Origin: Paenibacillus sp. PK3_47 | GTDB taxonomy: Bacteria; Bacillota; Bacilli; Paenibacillales; Paenibacillaceae | DNA: 64,000 nt | NCBI RefSeq assembly: GCF_023520895.1 | Contig: NZ_CP026029.1 | Coordinates: 744,001-808,000, forward strand | Direction of reading: 5' to 3' | Shown here: one piece after another, positions 25,900-34,164 of the stretch | Layout: every line of letters begins with the position of its first letter | How positions within the stretch are numbered: the stretch's first letter is position 1 | Made by a program: the position numbers and the translations under genes | The notes under the pieces: model-generated | Told to the model about the DNA's origin: nothing | What the model saw: the letters and a program-made list of their open reading frames with translations, nothing else | Databases searched by the model: none

Positions 25900-26560
25900 C
25901 AAAATCAAAGTTACTTTTACTTCTCCTTCTCACAATTTGCCTACGACGGCCGAAACCAAAGGTACTTCTACCTCTCATTTCGCCAATTTGCCTGCCAACG
26001 CCGAAATCAAAGGTACTTCTACCTCTCATTTCTCATTCCGCCAATTTGCCTACGACGGCCGAAACCAAAGGTACTTCTACCTCTCATTCCGCCAATTTGC
26101 CTGCCAACGCCGAAACCAAAGGTACTTCTACCTCTCATTCTCCCAATTTGCCTACGACGGCCGAAACCAAAGGTACTTCTACCTCTCATTCCGCCAATTT
26201 GCCTGCCAACGCCGAAATCAAAGGTACTTCTACCTCTCATTTCGCCAATTTGCCCGACACCACCAAAATCAAAGGTACTTCTACCTCTCATTCCGCCAAC
26301 CAGCCTGCCAACGCCGAAATCAAAGGTACTTCTACCTCTCATTCCGCCAATTTGCCCACAGCCAACCAAACCAAAGGTACTTCTACCTCTCATTCTCCCA
26401 ATTTACCTACAACGCCCGAAACCAAAGGTACTTTTACCTCTCATTCTCCCAATTTGCCTACAACGGCCGAAATCAAAGTTACTTCTACCTCTCATTCCAC
26501 CAAATTGCCTGCCAGCGCCGAAATCAGAGGCATTGCTACCTCTCACCCTATCAGTACGCC
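25900..26560. repeat. 51-bp hairpin repeat array 2, AGGTA class (13 units)
   Basis: Stem AGGTA/TACCT (loop CTTC or near) recurs at 25907, 25958, 26009, 26067, 26118, 26169, 26220, 26271, 26322, 26373, 26424, 26475 and 26526. All steps are 51 bp except one of 58 bp, caused by a 7-bp duplication (TCTCATT). The class boundary is one 72-bp step (51+21). Odd members keep paired arms: at 25907 the pattern is AAGT...ACTT. Confidence 0.9.
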
Positions 26561-26575
26561 AGCATAATTTGAACA

Positions 26576-26630
26576 CAAAACCGGCCCCGCCGCGATCCTC
26601 AGTCTGAGGATAGAACAGCAGGGCCGGCGG
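26576..26630 (-). terminator. Long terminator hairpin of the sugar ABC operon
   Basis: The outer arms CCGGCCC/GGGCCGG enclose an inner palindrome ATCCTC-AGTCT-GAGGAT. Read leftward it ends in TTTTG. It lies downstream of the permease genes and the SLH remnant. Confidence 0.75.
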
Positions 26631-26635
26631 GTAAT

Positions 26636-26800
26636 TTAAAGACTGAATAACAGAGTAGCCAGTATCTGGGCACTTTCGGCCCGGGCCATCTGCTCCAGCG
26701 GAGCCGAACTGACGCTGCCCCGGCCGTTCAGCAGGCGGGCCACCTTAACGGAAACAGCAGCCGCCTGAACGGCAACTGCTTTCACTGCCACTGAAAGCCA
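26636..26800 (-). pseudogene. C-terminal remnant of an S-layer homology (SLH) domain
   Basis: The reverse strand encodes 'VARLLNGRGSVSSAPLEQMA' followed by 'RAESAQILATLLFSL' and a stop at 26636. This is the end pattern of an SLH domain (…TRAE…AxILxxLL). There is no start, signal peptide or second SLH motif, so it is a gene remnant between the permease gene and its terminator. Confidence 0.5.
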
Positions 26801-26815
26801 GATGCCCGGCACTCT

Positions 26816-26870
26816 GGATCAGCCCTGGATCAGTCCTTGATCAGCCCTCGATCAGTCCTGGGTCAGCCCT
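26816..26870. repeat. Five tandem 11-bp repeats (GATCAG(C/T)CCT)
   Basis: The units start at 26816, 26827, 26838, 26849 and 26860 and alternate between CAGCCCT and CAGTCCT, so the true period may be 22 bp. The last unit contains the stop codon of the permease gene. Confidence 0.85.
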
Positions 26871-27702
26871 TAATCCCCGAAGCCGCAACGCCCTGCACGA
26901 AGTACTTTTGCAGACCCAGGAACACGATCAGCACCGGGATGATGGACACCACGCTGGCTGCCATAATCAGCCCGTACTCCGCAGAATATTGCGAGATGAA
27001 CATCCGCAGACCGATCTGGATCGTTTTGAGCTCGGTTTTGGTCAAATAAATCATTGGCCCCAGGAAGTCATTCCAGGTGGAGACAAAGGTGAAGATGGTC
27101 AGCGTGGACAAAGCCGGCTTGGACAGCGGCAGCATAATTCTTGCCCAGATGCCGTATTCGCTGAGTCCGTCAATCCGTGCCGCTTCGCACAGCTCATCCG
27201 GAATTCCCTGATAGAACTGGCGCATCAGAAAGACGCCGAACGCCGAGAACGCCTGCAGCAGGATAATCGCCAGGTGGGTGTTGTTCAGCCCCAAAGAACG
27301 CATCATGATAAACTGCGGAACCATATAAGCCTGCCATGGAATGGCGATGGTGGCGATGTAGCCGAGGAAGAGCAGATTTTTGCCCCGGAACTGCAGCTTG
27401 GAGAAGGCATAGGCGGCAAAGCTTGAAGTCAGCAGCTGCAGAACCGTAACGATCACGGACAGCTTCGCCGTATTGTAGATGAACCGGCCCAGCGGAATCC
27501 GGGTCCAGATATCGGCATAGTTTTCCCAGCGCGGCATGGCCGGAATCCACTGCATTGGAAAGGTGAACACATCCTTATTCAGCTTCAGTGAGGAGGACAG
27601 CATCCACACATAAGGCACCAGCATGCATAATACAGTCAGGGCCAGCAGTACGTAGACGAGCACCTTTGTTGCTATTTTGAAACTCTTATTCGCTCCTACC
27701 AT
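26863..27702 (-). CDS. Sugar ABC transporter permease (MalG/UgpE type)
   Basis: This 279-residue protein has six transmembrane helices and the carbohydrate-permease EAA motif 'ELCEAARIDGLSEYGIWARI' (about 170-190). It also has 'PWQAYMVPQFIMMRSLGLNN' and the usual ending 'LQKYFVQGVAASGIKG'. It forms the channel with the permease encoded 14 bp upstream. The ATG follows AGGAGGATAT. Its stop lies inside the 11-bp tandem repeat. Confidence 0.93.
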   Translation of the reverse strand: MVGANKSFKIATKVLVYVLLALTVLCMLVPYVWMLSSSLKLNKDVFTFPMQWIPAMPRWENYADIWTRIPLGRFIYNTAKLSVIVTVLQLLTSSFAAYAFSKLQFRGKNLLFLGYIATIAIPWQAYMVPQFIMMRSLGLNNTHLAIILLQAFSAFGVFLMRQFYQGIPDELCEAARIDGLSEYGIWARIMLPLSKPALSTLTIFTFVSTWNDFLGPMIYLTKTELKTIQIGLRMFISQYSAEYGLIMAASVVSIIPVLIVFLGLQKYFVQGVAASGIKG

Positions 27703-27716
27703 ATCTCTATATCCTC

Positions 27717-28655
27717 CTATTGTCCGTACTTCTTCTCGCCCCGGAACTGGACGATCGTAATGGCAAGAACCAGCAAAAACAACACAATGGCCATCGCGCT
27801 GGCATATCCGTAATCCAGTGAACGGAACGCCGTATTATAGATCTGATAGACCATTACTCTTGTCGAGTCATTCAGCTGGTTGTCGGCTCCGGCAAACAGG
27901 TTGATGAAGATATCGTAGACCTTGAACGAATTGATGACCAGAATCATTAATACGAAAAACGTGGTCGGCGCCAGCTGCGGAACCGTCACATTGCGGAATC
28001 TTTTCCAGGCATTCGCCCCGTCCAGCTCAGCAGCTTCGTAGAGCTCAGGGTTAATCCCCTGCAGACCTGCGAGGTAGATGACCATGTAGTAGCCCATATT
28101 TTTCCACACGGTAAAAAGAATGACGGTAAACATCGCCCAGTGGCGGTCCGCCGCCCAGCGGGGAAGATCCTCAATCGGAACCCCTGTAATCAGATGCAAA
28201 ATATTGTTGACCGGCCCCATGGTCGGGCTGAAAATAAAATTCCATACCGCAGCCACAGCGACCAGTGAAGCGACGTAAGGGAAGAAAAACACGGTTCTCA
28301 TGAAATTACGGGCAATAATCTGCTGGTTCAGCAGGATCGCCAGTGCAAGCGCACAGATCATGGTAAAAGGAACTACGCCGACAGTGTAGACAATAGTGTT
28401 CCACAGCGCTTTGTGAAAGGTCGTATCCTTGATCAGACGGCTGAAGTTGTCAAAACCGATGAATTTCATCGGATTGGCCCCGTCCCATTTGACGAATGCC
28501 AGGATTAAGGCAAAAAACATCGGAACCAGCGTAAACACGGCAAAGCCGATAAAGTTCGGTGCAATAAAGCTGTATGCGATCAGATGGTCGCGAAAGCCTT
28601 TGGACAGACGCCTTCCGGGGGCTTTTTTGGTACCTAATACGGTTTCGTTCTGCAT
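27717..28655 (-). CDS. Sugar ABC transporter permease (MalF/UgpA type)
   Basis: This 312-residue protein has six transmembrane helices: 'AYSFIAPNFIGFAVFTLVPM' near the N-terminus, 'MRTVFFFPYVASLVAVAAVW' in the middle and the EAA motif 'ELYEAAELDGANAWKRFRNV'. It is the first permease gene after the binding-protein gene and pairs with the MalG-type permease. The ATG follows GGAGGAG. No ATPase gene is present, so the transporter probably uses a shared MsmX-type ATPase encoded elsewhere, as is common in Bacillales. Confidence 0.93.
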   Translation of the reverse strand: MQNETVLGTKKAPGRRLSKGFRDHLIAYSFIAPNFIGFAVFTLVPMFFALILAFVKWDGANPMKFIGFDNFSRLIKDTTFHKALWNTIVYTVGVVPFTMICALALAILLNQQIIARNFMRTVFFFPYVASLVAVAAVWNFIFSPTMGPVNNILHLITGVPIEDLPRWAADRHWAMFTVILFTVWKNMGYYMVIYLAGLQGINPELYEAAELDGANAWKRFRNVTVPQLAPTTFFVLMILVINSFKVYDIFINLFAGADNQLNDSTRVMVYQIYNTAFRSLDYGYASAMAIVLFLLVLAITIVQFRGEKKYGQ

Positions 28656-28732
28656 ATTCTCTCCTCCAAACCTTCTATAAAAAGGGGCAGATTTGCACCC
28701 GCCCCCCGGAAATCACAGTCCTCCTGTGCGTA

Positions 28733-30082
28733 CTAATTGTTCAGCAGCAGCTGCACGCGCTCGTTCATATCCTGAAGGCCTTTATCGATACTGGCGTTCT
28801 TGGTCATGATGTTGTCATGCGCTTCATTCAGGATCACTTCAATGTCTGCACTCTTTTCATGCATCGGCATTTCCAGATACGTCTGAACGGTGTTCAGCGC
28901 TTCCTTGCTGTTGTCATCGGCCGGGAACCCGTCAATGGAAGCAATGGAGCTGATGACCTCCGCATTTTTGATTGCCGGAATCGTGCCTGTGGAAGCAATA
29001 ACCTTCGCACCTTCTTCACCTGTTACAAAATTCATGAAATCAAGCGCGGCTTCCTTGTGCTCGGATTTCTGGTTAACCGCCAGGGAAGTGATCGTACCCA
29101 GTGTCGTGCCGGCTTCTACGCCTTCAGGATGCGGGTATTTCACGATGCCCCAATTGGTGGCCTGCGACTCGCCGCTCTTCACCTTTTCAATCTGTGTAGC
29201 GATAAACCAGCTGCCCATGTTCATCATAGCAACCGAATTGTTGTAGAATACGCCGGAGTAGTGGGTGCTGGAGGTCTTAAGCGTAGCGTAGTCCATCACA
29301 ATGCCGTCTTCCTGCTCTTTCAGGATCCACTCATACGTCGGCTTGAGGAAGTCATAGTTTCCGCCTACGACGTTGTTCTTGCCATCCAGGATGCCGAACA
29401 GCTGCACGGCGCTGCGCCAGGTGTGATAATGGGCACCGTATACCTTTTCCGCTCCGCTGCCGGAGGTCATTTTGCGGGCCAGCTCATCATACTGTGCAAA
29501 AGTCATGTCGTTTGTCGGATACTCCACGCCGGCTTTGTCGAACAGGTCTTTGTTGTAGTACACCACCCAGAAGTCACTTCTGAAAGGAAGCGCATACACT
29601 TCACCGTCTACTTCAATCTGCTCAACCGTACCGCCGTACTTGGACTTGTCGATGCTGTTAGAGCCCATGTAGCCCTGCAGCGGCTCCAGGTGATTCTGCT
29701 TCACCAGATTGGAGTAACCCGGAATATCCTTAATGGTCAGTACATCGAGATCCGCTCCGCCGGAGAGCTGCGTGCTCAGCATGGTCATGTAATCCGTAGA
29801 ACCGAGATCGACATATTCAACTGTTACGTTCGGGTGTTTTTCTTTATAAGCATCAATCAGCGGCTGGTAGTAAGCGGTAGCTTCCCAGTCCCACAGCGCC
29901 CACTTGATCGTTACCGGTTCATCAGCAGGCGTCTCGGAAGCGCTTGCACTATTGCCCGATGTTGGCGCCGTTGTCGCTGCGCTGCTGCCCTGATTATTGT
30001 TGTTGTTGCCGGAACAGCCGGCCAGCAAGCTCATTGAAAGCACGGTTGCCAGGGTGATGCTGTACAATTTTTTCACTGTCAT
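28733..30082 (-). CDS. Sugar-binding lipoprotein of ABC importer (SBP family 1)
   Basis: This 449-residue lipoprotein has signal 'MTVKKLYSITLATVLSMSLL' with lipobox LAGC and an Asn-rich linker. It has the family 1 binding-protein fold: 'TIKWALWDWEATAYYQPLID' near 65, 'VYALPFRSDFWVVYYNKDLF' and 'MMNMGSWFIATQIEKV'. The start at 30082 follows AAGGGGA; a longer frame from 30118 has no ribosome site. It is the first gene of the importer operon, divergent from the two-component system. The trailing position of the uronate operon suggests an acidic oligosaccharide as ligand; this is inference. Confidence 0.92.
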   Translation of the reverse strand: MTVKKLYSITLATVLSMSLLAGCSGNNNNNQGSSAATTAPTSGNSASASETPADEPVTIKWALWDWEATAYYQPLIDAYKEKHPNVTVEYVDLGSTDYMTMLSTQLSGGADLDVLTIKDIPGYSNLVKQNHLEPLQGYMGSNSIDKSKYGGTVEQIEVDGEVYALPFRSDFWVVYYNKDLFDKAGVEYPTNDMTFAQYDELARKMTSGSGAEKVYGAHYHTWRSAVQLFGILDGKNNVVGGNYDFLKPTYEWILKEQEDGIVMDYATLKTSSTHYSGVFYNNSVAMMNMGSWFIATQIEKVKSGESQATNWGIVKYPHPEGVEAGTTLGTITSLAVNQKSEHKEAALDFMNFVTGEEGAKVIASTGTIPAIKNAEVISSIASIDGFPADDNSKEALNTVQTYLEMPMHEKSADIEVILNEAHDNIMTKNASIDKGLQDMNERVQLLLNN

Positions 30083-30293
30083 AGATAATGTCCCCTTTTC
30101 TTCCTGTTTGGTTGACACTTGTTCGCTCCCTTCAGAAGCTACTTCAAATTCTAAAGCTTATTCCGGCGAAATGGCATACATTTTCACATGCTGAACCTTC
30201 ACTTTTTGGTTCTCTTTCACGGCCAGCCCGGCTTCTTCCTGTAAAATCTTATTCAAAACCTGTAAAATTCTCCGCTCCTCCCCCGCTGTCTGT

Positions 30294-32147
30294 ATGTATG
30301 GCCCGGATTATGCTAAGGTGTTATCATGGACAAATGTAAACGCTTCATATGAAATATTTAGACTGGGAGGGTTACCCACGCAAAGAAAAGCTACCATTAA
30401 AAGCCGCATTATCCTGATCATGACGCTGTTCGCGCTGCTGATCGCTGTGCTGCTGTCCTTTTTCAGCTACGAGCTGATTACCTATTACCAGCGTAAAACA
30501 ACAATACAGGCTACTGAATTCAATCTTCAGCTCGTCTCGCATATTATTGAGCAGGATCTCACGAACCTGACCTCCCTGGCGCTGACAGCCAGCACGAATT
30601 CCAGTACAAATAATCTGCTTACGGAATATTTTGCTTCCCCCCGGGCCAGTGCGAAGGATGCGGTTAATGCGTTCAACTCGATGCAGGAGGACTTCCGGAT
30701 GAATCTGTCGAACGGCTATGTCCGCCGGCTGATTGCCGCGGGCCCGGAGGGAAAGTTTCTGCAGGTGGATAATTCGGTGAGCTCATCCGTACCTTTGACC
30801 GTCCATAACATCGATAAATTTCCGGGTGTCAGTGAAGCGAACGCTGTAAAATGGGGCGAAATTCTCGCCGATCCGCTCTCCCCTTCCATGGTTATTCCGC
30901 TGATACTTCCAATCTATGGGGAAAGGGCATCGGAAATCGGCACAGTCTATCTGCTCGCAAATACGTCTGTCATTACCGACAAGCTGCAGGGCTACGCCCT
31001 CTCCGCTGACTCCCGGCTGCTGCTGTCTCTCGGGGATCACCATTATACGCTTGTCGGAGACGAGGTCATTCCTGTTACCGGAGCCTATAACACAGTTGCT
31101 TATACCGCAGATAAGCCGGTCGGTCCGCAAACCGCGCTGTCCATGCTGCGCATGGAAGACAACGAAGAGCAAATCCTGGTATCTTATCAGGTGCGGAGCG
31201 GAGTCACCATTTCACAGACCATCTCTAATGAACAGTTCGCTCCCAAGACAAACATCTGGATTCTGATCATGCTCGGCGTCTGCTTCCTGGTTATGGCGTC
31301 AAGCGGCATCATTATGATCTATCTGACCCGTACGATCAGTCTGCCGGTAGAGAAGCTGAAGAAACGGATCGACAAAATCGCCCAGGGCAACTTCCTGCAG
31401 GACCGCAATATCGAATGGAACAGTGAGCTTGGAGACATTGGCCGGGGGATTAACCGCCTGTCGCAGGATATCGTGGCACTCATGGACAGCCAGCTGGCCG
31501 ACGAGAAGCAGAAGCAGGAGCTGGAGTACCGGATGCTGCAGAGTCAGATCAATCCTCATTTTCTGTACAACACGCTCAACTCCATTAAATGGATGGCTAC
31601 GATTCAAAATGCAACCGGGATTGCGGAAATGACCACCTCCCTCTCCCGTATGCTCCGCAGTATTGCCAAGGATAACCGGAGGCTCGTGCCGCTGAAAGAG
31701 GAGTTAAGCCTGCTGGACGATTATTTTCTGATCCAGAAATACAGGTACGGCAGCAACATCACCATGGCGTGCAGTGTCGAGGCTGAGGAGCTGCTGGCTG
31801 GCCTGATTCCCCGTTTCAGTCTGCAGCCGCTCGTGGAGAACGCCATCTTTCACGGCATTGAGCCCAAGGGCCGGGGACATATTCAGGTCACGGTGCAAAA
31901 ATACAGCTATACCGAAATGCTGATCACCGTCGAAGACAACGGCATAGGCATGAATGAGGAGCAGATTGCCACCATTTTGTGCGAACCGGATGCAGAATCC
32001 AAAGGAATGTTCGAGAATGTCGGCCTCCGCAGTGTAAATGAGCGGCTGCAGCTGGCTTTTGGCGAAAATTATGGCTTGGCGATCGAGAGTGAACTGGGCA
32101 GCTGTACGCGGATGAAGATCCTGATGCCCGTCAGGCAGAAAGAGTAA
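30294..32147 (+). CDS. YesM-like sensor histidine kinase (start codon uncertain)
   Basis: This membrane sensor has two transmembrane helices flanking an external Cache-like domain (about 55-320), a HAMP linker, the His-kinase motif 'QINPHFLYNTLNSIKWMA' and an ATPase domain with 'VENAIFHGIE', 'DNGIGMNEEQ' and 'GLRSVNERL'. It should phosphorylate the regulator encoded next. The start is unclear: GGGAGGG at 30365-30371 points to codon 30378, but that codon is ACG, where ATG would give a normal MQRKATIKSR start. Upstream in-frame ATG 30294 and GTG 30318 have no ribosome site, and a cre-like sequence lies between. The coordinates use the only in-frame ATG ahead of the conserved part. Confidence 0.88.
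   Translation: MYGPDYAKVLSWTNVNASYEIFRLGGLPTQRKATIKSRIILIMTLFALLIAVLLSFFSYELITYYQRKTTIQATEFNLQLVSHIIEQDLTNLTSLALTASTNSSTNNLLTEYFASPRASAKDAVNAFNSMQEDFRMNLSNGYVRRLIAAGPEGKFLQVDNSVSSSVPLTVHNIDKFPGVSEANAVKWGEILADPLSPSMVIPLILPIYGERASEIGTVYLLANTSVITDKLQGYALSADSRLLLSLGDHHYTLVGDEVIPVTGAYNTVAYTADKPVGPQTALSMLRMEDNEEQILVSYQVRSGVTISQTISNEQFAPKTNIWILIMLGVCFLVMASSGIIMIYLTRTISLPVEKLKKRIDKIAQGNFLQDRNIEWNSELGDIGRGINRLSQDIVALMDSQLADEKQKQELEYRMLQSQINPHFLYNTLNSIKWMATIQNATGIAEMTTSLSRMLRSIAKDNRRLVPLKEELSLLDDYFLIQKYRYGSNITMACSVEAEELLAGLIPRFSLQPLVENAIFHGIEPKGRGHIQVTVQKYSYTEMLITVEDNGIGMNEEQIATILCEPDAESKGMFENVGLRSVNERLQLAFGENYGLAIESELGSCTRMKILMPVRQKE
30335..30348. promoter_or_regulatory. Weak cre-like sequence in the divergent transporter/sensor gap
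   Basis: TGTAAACGCTTCAT matches the left two thirds of the CcpA site but not its last bases. It lies between the sugar ABC operon and the kinase gene. Confidence 0.35.
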
Positions 32148-32177
32148 CAGCAATTATAGAAACAGGATGTGATCTCA

Positions 32178-33812
32178 TTGATTAAACTGTTAATCGCCGA
32201 TGACGAAGCGCTTGTCTGTATCGGACTCCAGTCCATGCTCAAATGGGAGCAGTACAATATTGAAATTGTCGGCATTGCCCATAACGGTGCCCAGGAAGAG
32301 GAAATGATCGACCAGCTCCGCCCGGATATTGTCATCAGCGATATCAAAATGCCGATCAAAAACGGCCTGGAAGTAGCCGGCTCGGTCCGCAAAAAATATG
32401 GAAATCTGCCGGTGTTCATTATTCTGACAAGCTACGAGGAATTTGAATATGCCCGCCGTGCCATTCACGTTCAGGCTATCGATTATCTGGTGAAGCTGGA
32501 GCTGACCCCGGACATTCTGGAGGCATCGATCCGCAAAGCCATTGAGCTGCTCGAGACCTATCAGTCGATGGATAATTATCCTTCGCTTGTCCACCGCAGC
32601 AATCTTCAGGCCCAGCGCGACAAATTTTTCATCCGGCTGTTCAACAACCTGTTCGAGAACAAGCAGCAGTATCTGCTGCAGAAGGAGGATCTCGAGCTGG
32701 ACCTGGAGGAGCAGGCGTACCTCGTCTGCATCTGCCGGATTAACGGTCCGGATAGCGTACCGTCCCGCGGTGACAAGCTTGTGGCGCTGTGCTCCAGTAC
32801 GGTTCAGATGGCAAAAGATACCCTAAGCCTGGCCAGCCCCTGCTATGTAACCAGCCTGGACCTGCGCAACTTCGCCGTCACACTCCCTGTAGCAGCGGCC
32901 CATTCCCGGGAATGGCAGCTTGATGTGGAGAAGCAGCTGGCCGAAATGGCATCTGTGCTGCACAACTACTTCAACGTCACCATTATCGGCGCCGCCGGCT
33001 TTGCGGTGGAAGATCCTTATCTGCTGCGGGAAAGCTATCTGGCGGCCCGGCAGCTGCTGCCTCTTGCCGTGCAGGAGCAGTCTTTTGTCTTCTATACCGA
33101 GGGAGCGCCTGTCCGGCAGGAGCATGCCCTGTTCGATTTCTCGGAATCCCGCTCCGAAATCCGCCGCGCCTTCGAGGAGCTCGATACCCGTGCGCTCTAT
33201 GAGATTATCTCCAAAATGATCGGCAGCTTTGCCGGCCACCCCGAGCTGCTGGTCCCTGCAACCGATGCGGCCTGCAATATGCTGTACATGGCGACTTCCC
33301 TGGTTGCCGACGGCGAGAATGTGGTGGAGCAAATTTTTGAAGCGGAGCCGGAAGGCTACCGGGGAATCTATCAGATGCATACGATTGACGGCATTGTGGA
33401 GTGGCTGGTCCAGTTCCGCGACGGTTTCTCGGAGATCCTGTCCACCAGAAGGCAGAGCTACAAGGAACAGATCGTCGCGAGTGTTCAGGAGTATATCAAA
33501 AGAAACCTCGGCACCAAGCTGTCGCTGAACCAGGTGTCCGATGTATTTAACTTCAGCCCCAACTACCTGAGCCATCTGTTCTCCAAGGTCGCCAAGGTCA
33601 ACTACGTCGAATATATCACCGAGACCAAAATCACCGCCGCCAAAGAAATGATGGCCCGCGGCGAAGGCCGCATCTACGAAATCTCGCAGAAGCTCGGCTA
33701 CGAGAGCGCTTTTTATTTCAGCAAGGTGTTCAAAAAAGTGACCGGGCTTTCGCCCCGGGAGTATATGCAGGGGATTGAGACGGGGGCTCAGGGGGAACGG
33801 CTGGAGGGCTGA
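32178..33812 (+). CDS. YesN-like response regulator with AraC DNA-binding domain
   Basis: This 544-residue regulator has an N-terminal receiver domain with acidic pocket 'LLIADDE' and phospho-acceptor 'IVISDIKMP', Thr in 'IILTSYEE' and Lys in 'LVKLEL', a long middle region, and a C-terminal double helix-turn-helix ('LSLNQVSDVFNFSPNYLSHL', 'IYEISQKLGYESAFYFSKVF'). The start is TTG at 32178, because AGGATGTGATC, nearly the full anti-Shine-Dalgarno match, precedes it by three bases. A GTG 9 bp upstream would lie inside that site. It likely activates the adjacent sugar importer. Confidence 0.92.
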   Translation: MIKLLIADDEALVCIGLQSMLKWEQYNIEIVGIAHNGAQEEEMIDQLRPDIVISDIKMPIKNGLEVAGSVRKKYGNLPVFIILTSYEEFEYARRAIHVQAIDYLVKLELTPDILEASIRKAIELLETYQSMDNYPSLVHRSNLQAQRDKFFIRLFNNLFENKQQYLLQKEDLELDLEEQAYLVCICRINGPDSVPSRGDKLVALCSSTVQMAKDTLSLASPCYVTSLDLRNFAVTLPVAAAHSREWQLDVEKQLAEMASVLHNYFNVTIIGAAGFAVEDPYLLRESYLAARQLLPLAVQEQSFVFYTEGAPVRQEHALFDFSESRSEIRRAFEELDTRALYEIISKMIGSFAGHPELLVPATDAACNMLYMATSLVADGENVVEQIFEAEPEGYRGIYQMHTIDGIVEWLVQFRDGFSEILSTRRQSYKEQIVASVQEYIKRNLGTKLSLNQVSDVFNFSPNYLSHLFSKVAKVNYVEYITETKITAAKEMMARGEGRIYEISQKLGYESAFYFSKVFKKVTGLSPREYMQGIETGAQGERLEG

Positions 33813-33837
33813 GGGGATTGGCCAACACCTTGTGCAG

Positions 33838-33868
33838 CGCACCGCGCGCCGGGGGGGCGCGCGGTGCG
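33838..33868. terminator. GC-only 13-bp perfect hairpin after the regulator gene
   Basis: CGCACCGCGCGCC and GGCGCGCGGTGCG pair perfectly around GGGGG. No T run follows, so it may be a transcript-end or stability element rather than a classic terminator. Confidence 0.6.
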
Positions 33869-33963
33869 GAAAGCCGATGGGTGGGCCGAATCTGCTTTTT
33901 CAGATGATTGCTTGCCAAATGTCCCGTATGTACTTGCTTCCTCTGACGTAAGTTGATCAGTCT

Positions 33964-34147
33964 AATTGGAATTTCTCCACCTAATTCTCCAGCAGCCAGC
34001 GATTTTACCCTGCTAGTGGGAAAAACTCCACCTAAATGTACCCAAATCCGCGTTAGAGGCCTATTTACTCCGAAATAGATGGAGGAATTCCAACTAGACA
34101 CTAAATAAGATAAAATATCATGAAATTAGGTGGAGGAAATCCACTTC
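33964..34147. repeat. Four-unit hairpin element, family C (GTGGA/TCCAC)
   Basis: Four units follow the consensus (G/T)TGGATTTCCTCCACCTAA, with hairpin centres near 33973, 34024, 34086 and 34137 and orientations +, +, -, -. The spacings are about 51, 62 and 51 bp. The clearest hairpin is GTGGA-GGAAA-TCCAC at 34130-34144. The element occupies the gap between the 3' ends of the convergent regulator and serine-hydrolase genes; there is no gene in this gap. Confidence 0.75.
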
Positions 34148-34164
34148 ATGCTCTGATTCCCCTA

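Noticed and set aside
6498..26560. CRISPR arrays
   Set aside because: The periodic units have no unique spacers (the linkers are themselves similar), and no cas gene is present.
25496..26607. Repeat proteins of 120-320 residues on both strands over array 2
   Set aside because: Several frames on both strands are open, a 7-bp duplication switches the peptide repeat, and the hairpin arms, not codons, are what is kept.
28574..30037. A 487-codon open frame opposite the sugar-binding lipoprotein gene
   Set aside because: It is a mirror of a well-supported gene on the other strand; the translation has no recognisable domain and no ribosome site.
32823..33842. A 339-codon reverse frame over the YesN-like regulator
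   Set aside because: It is antisense to a gene with clear receiver and AraC domains and has no family features.
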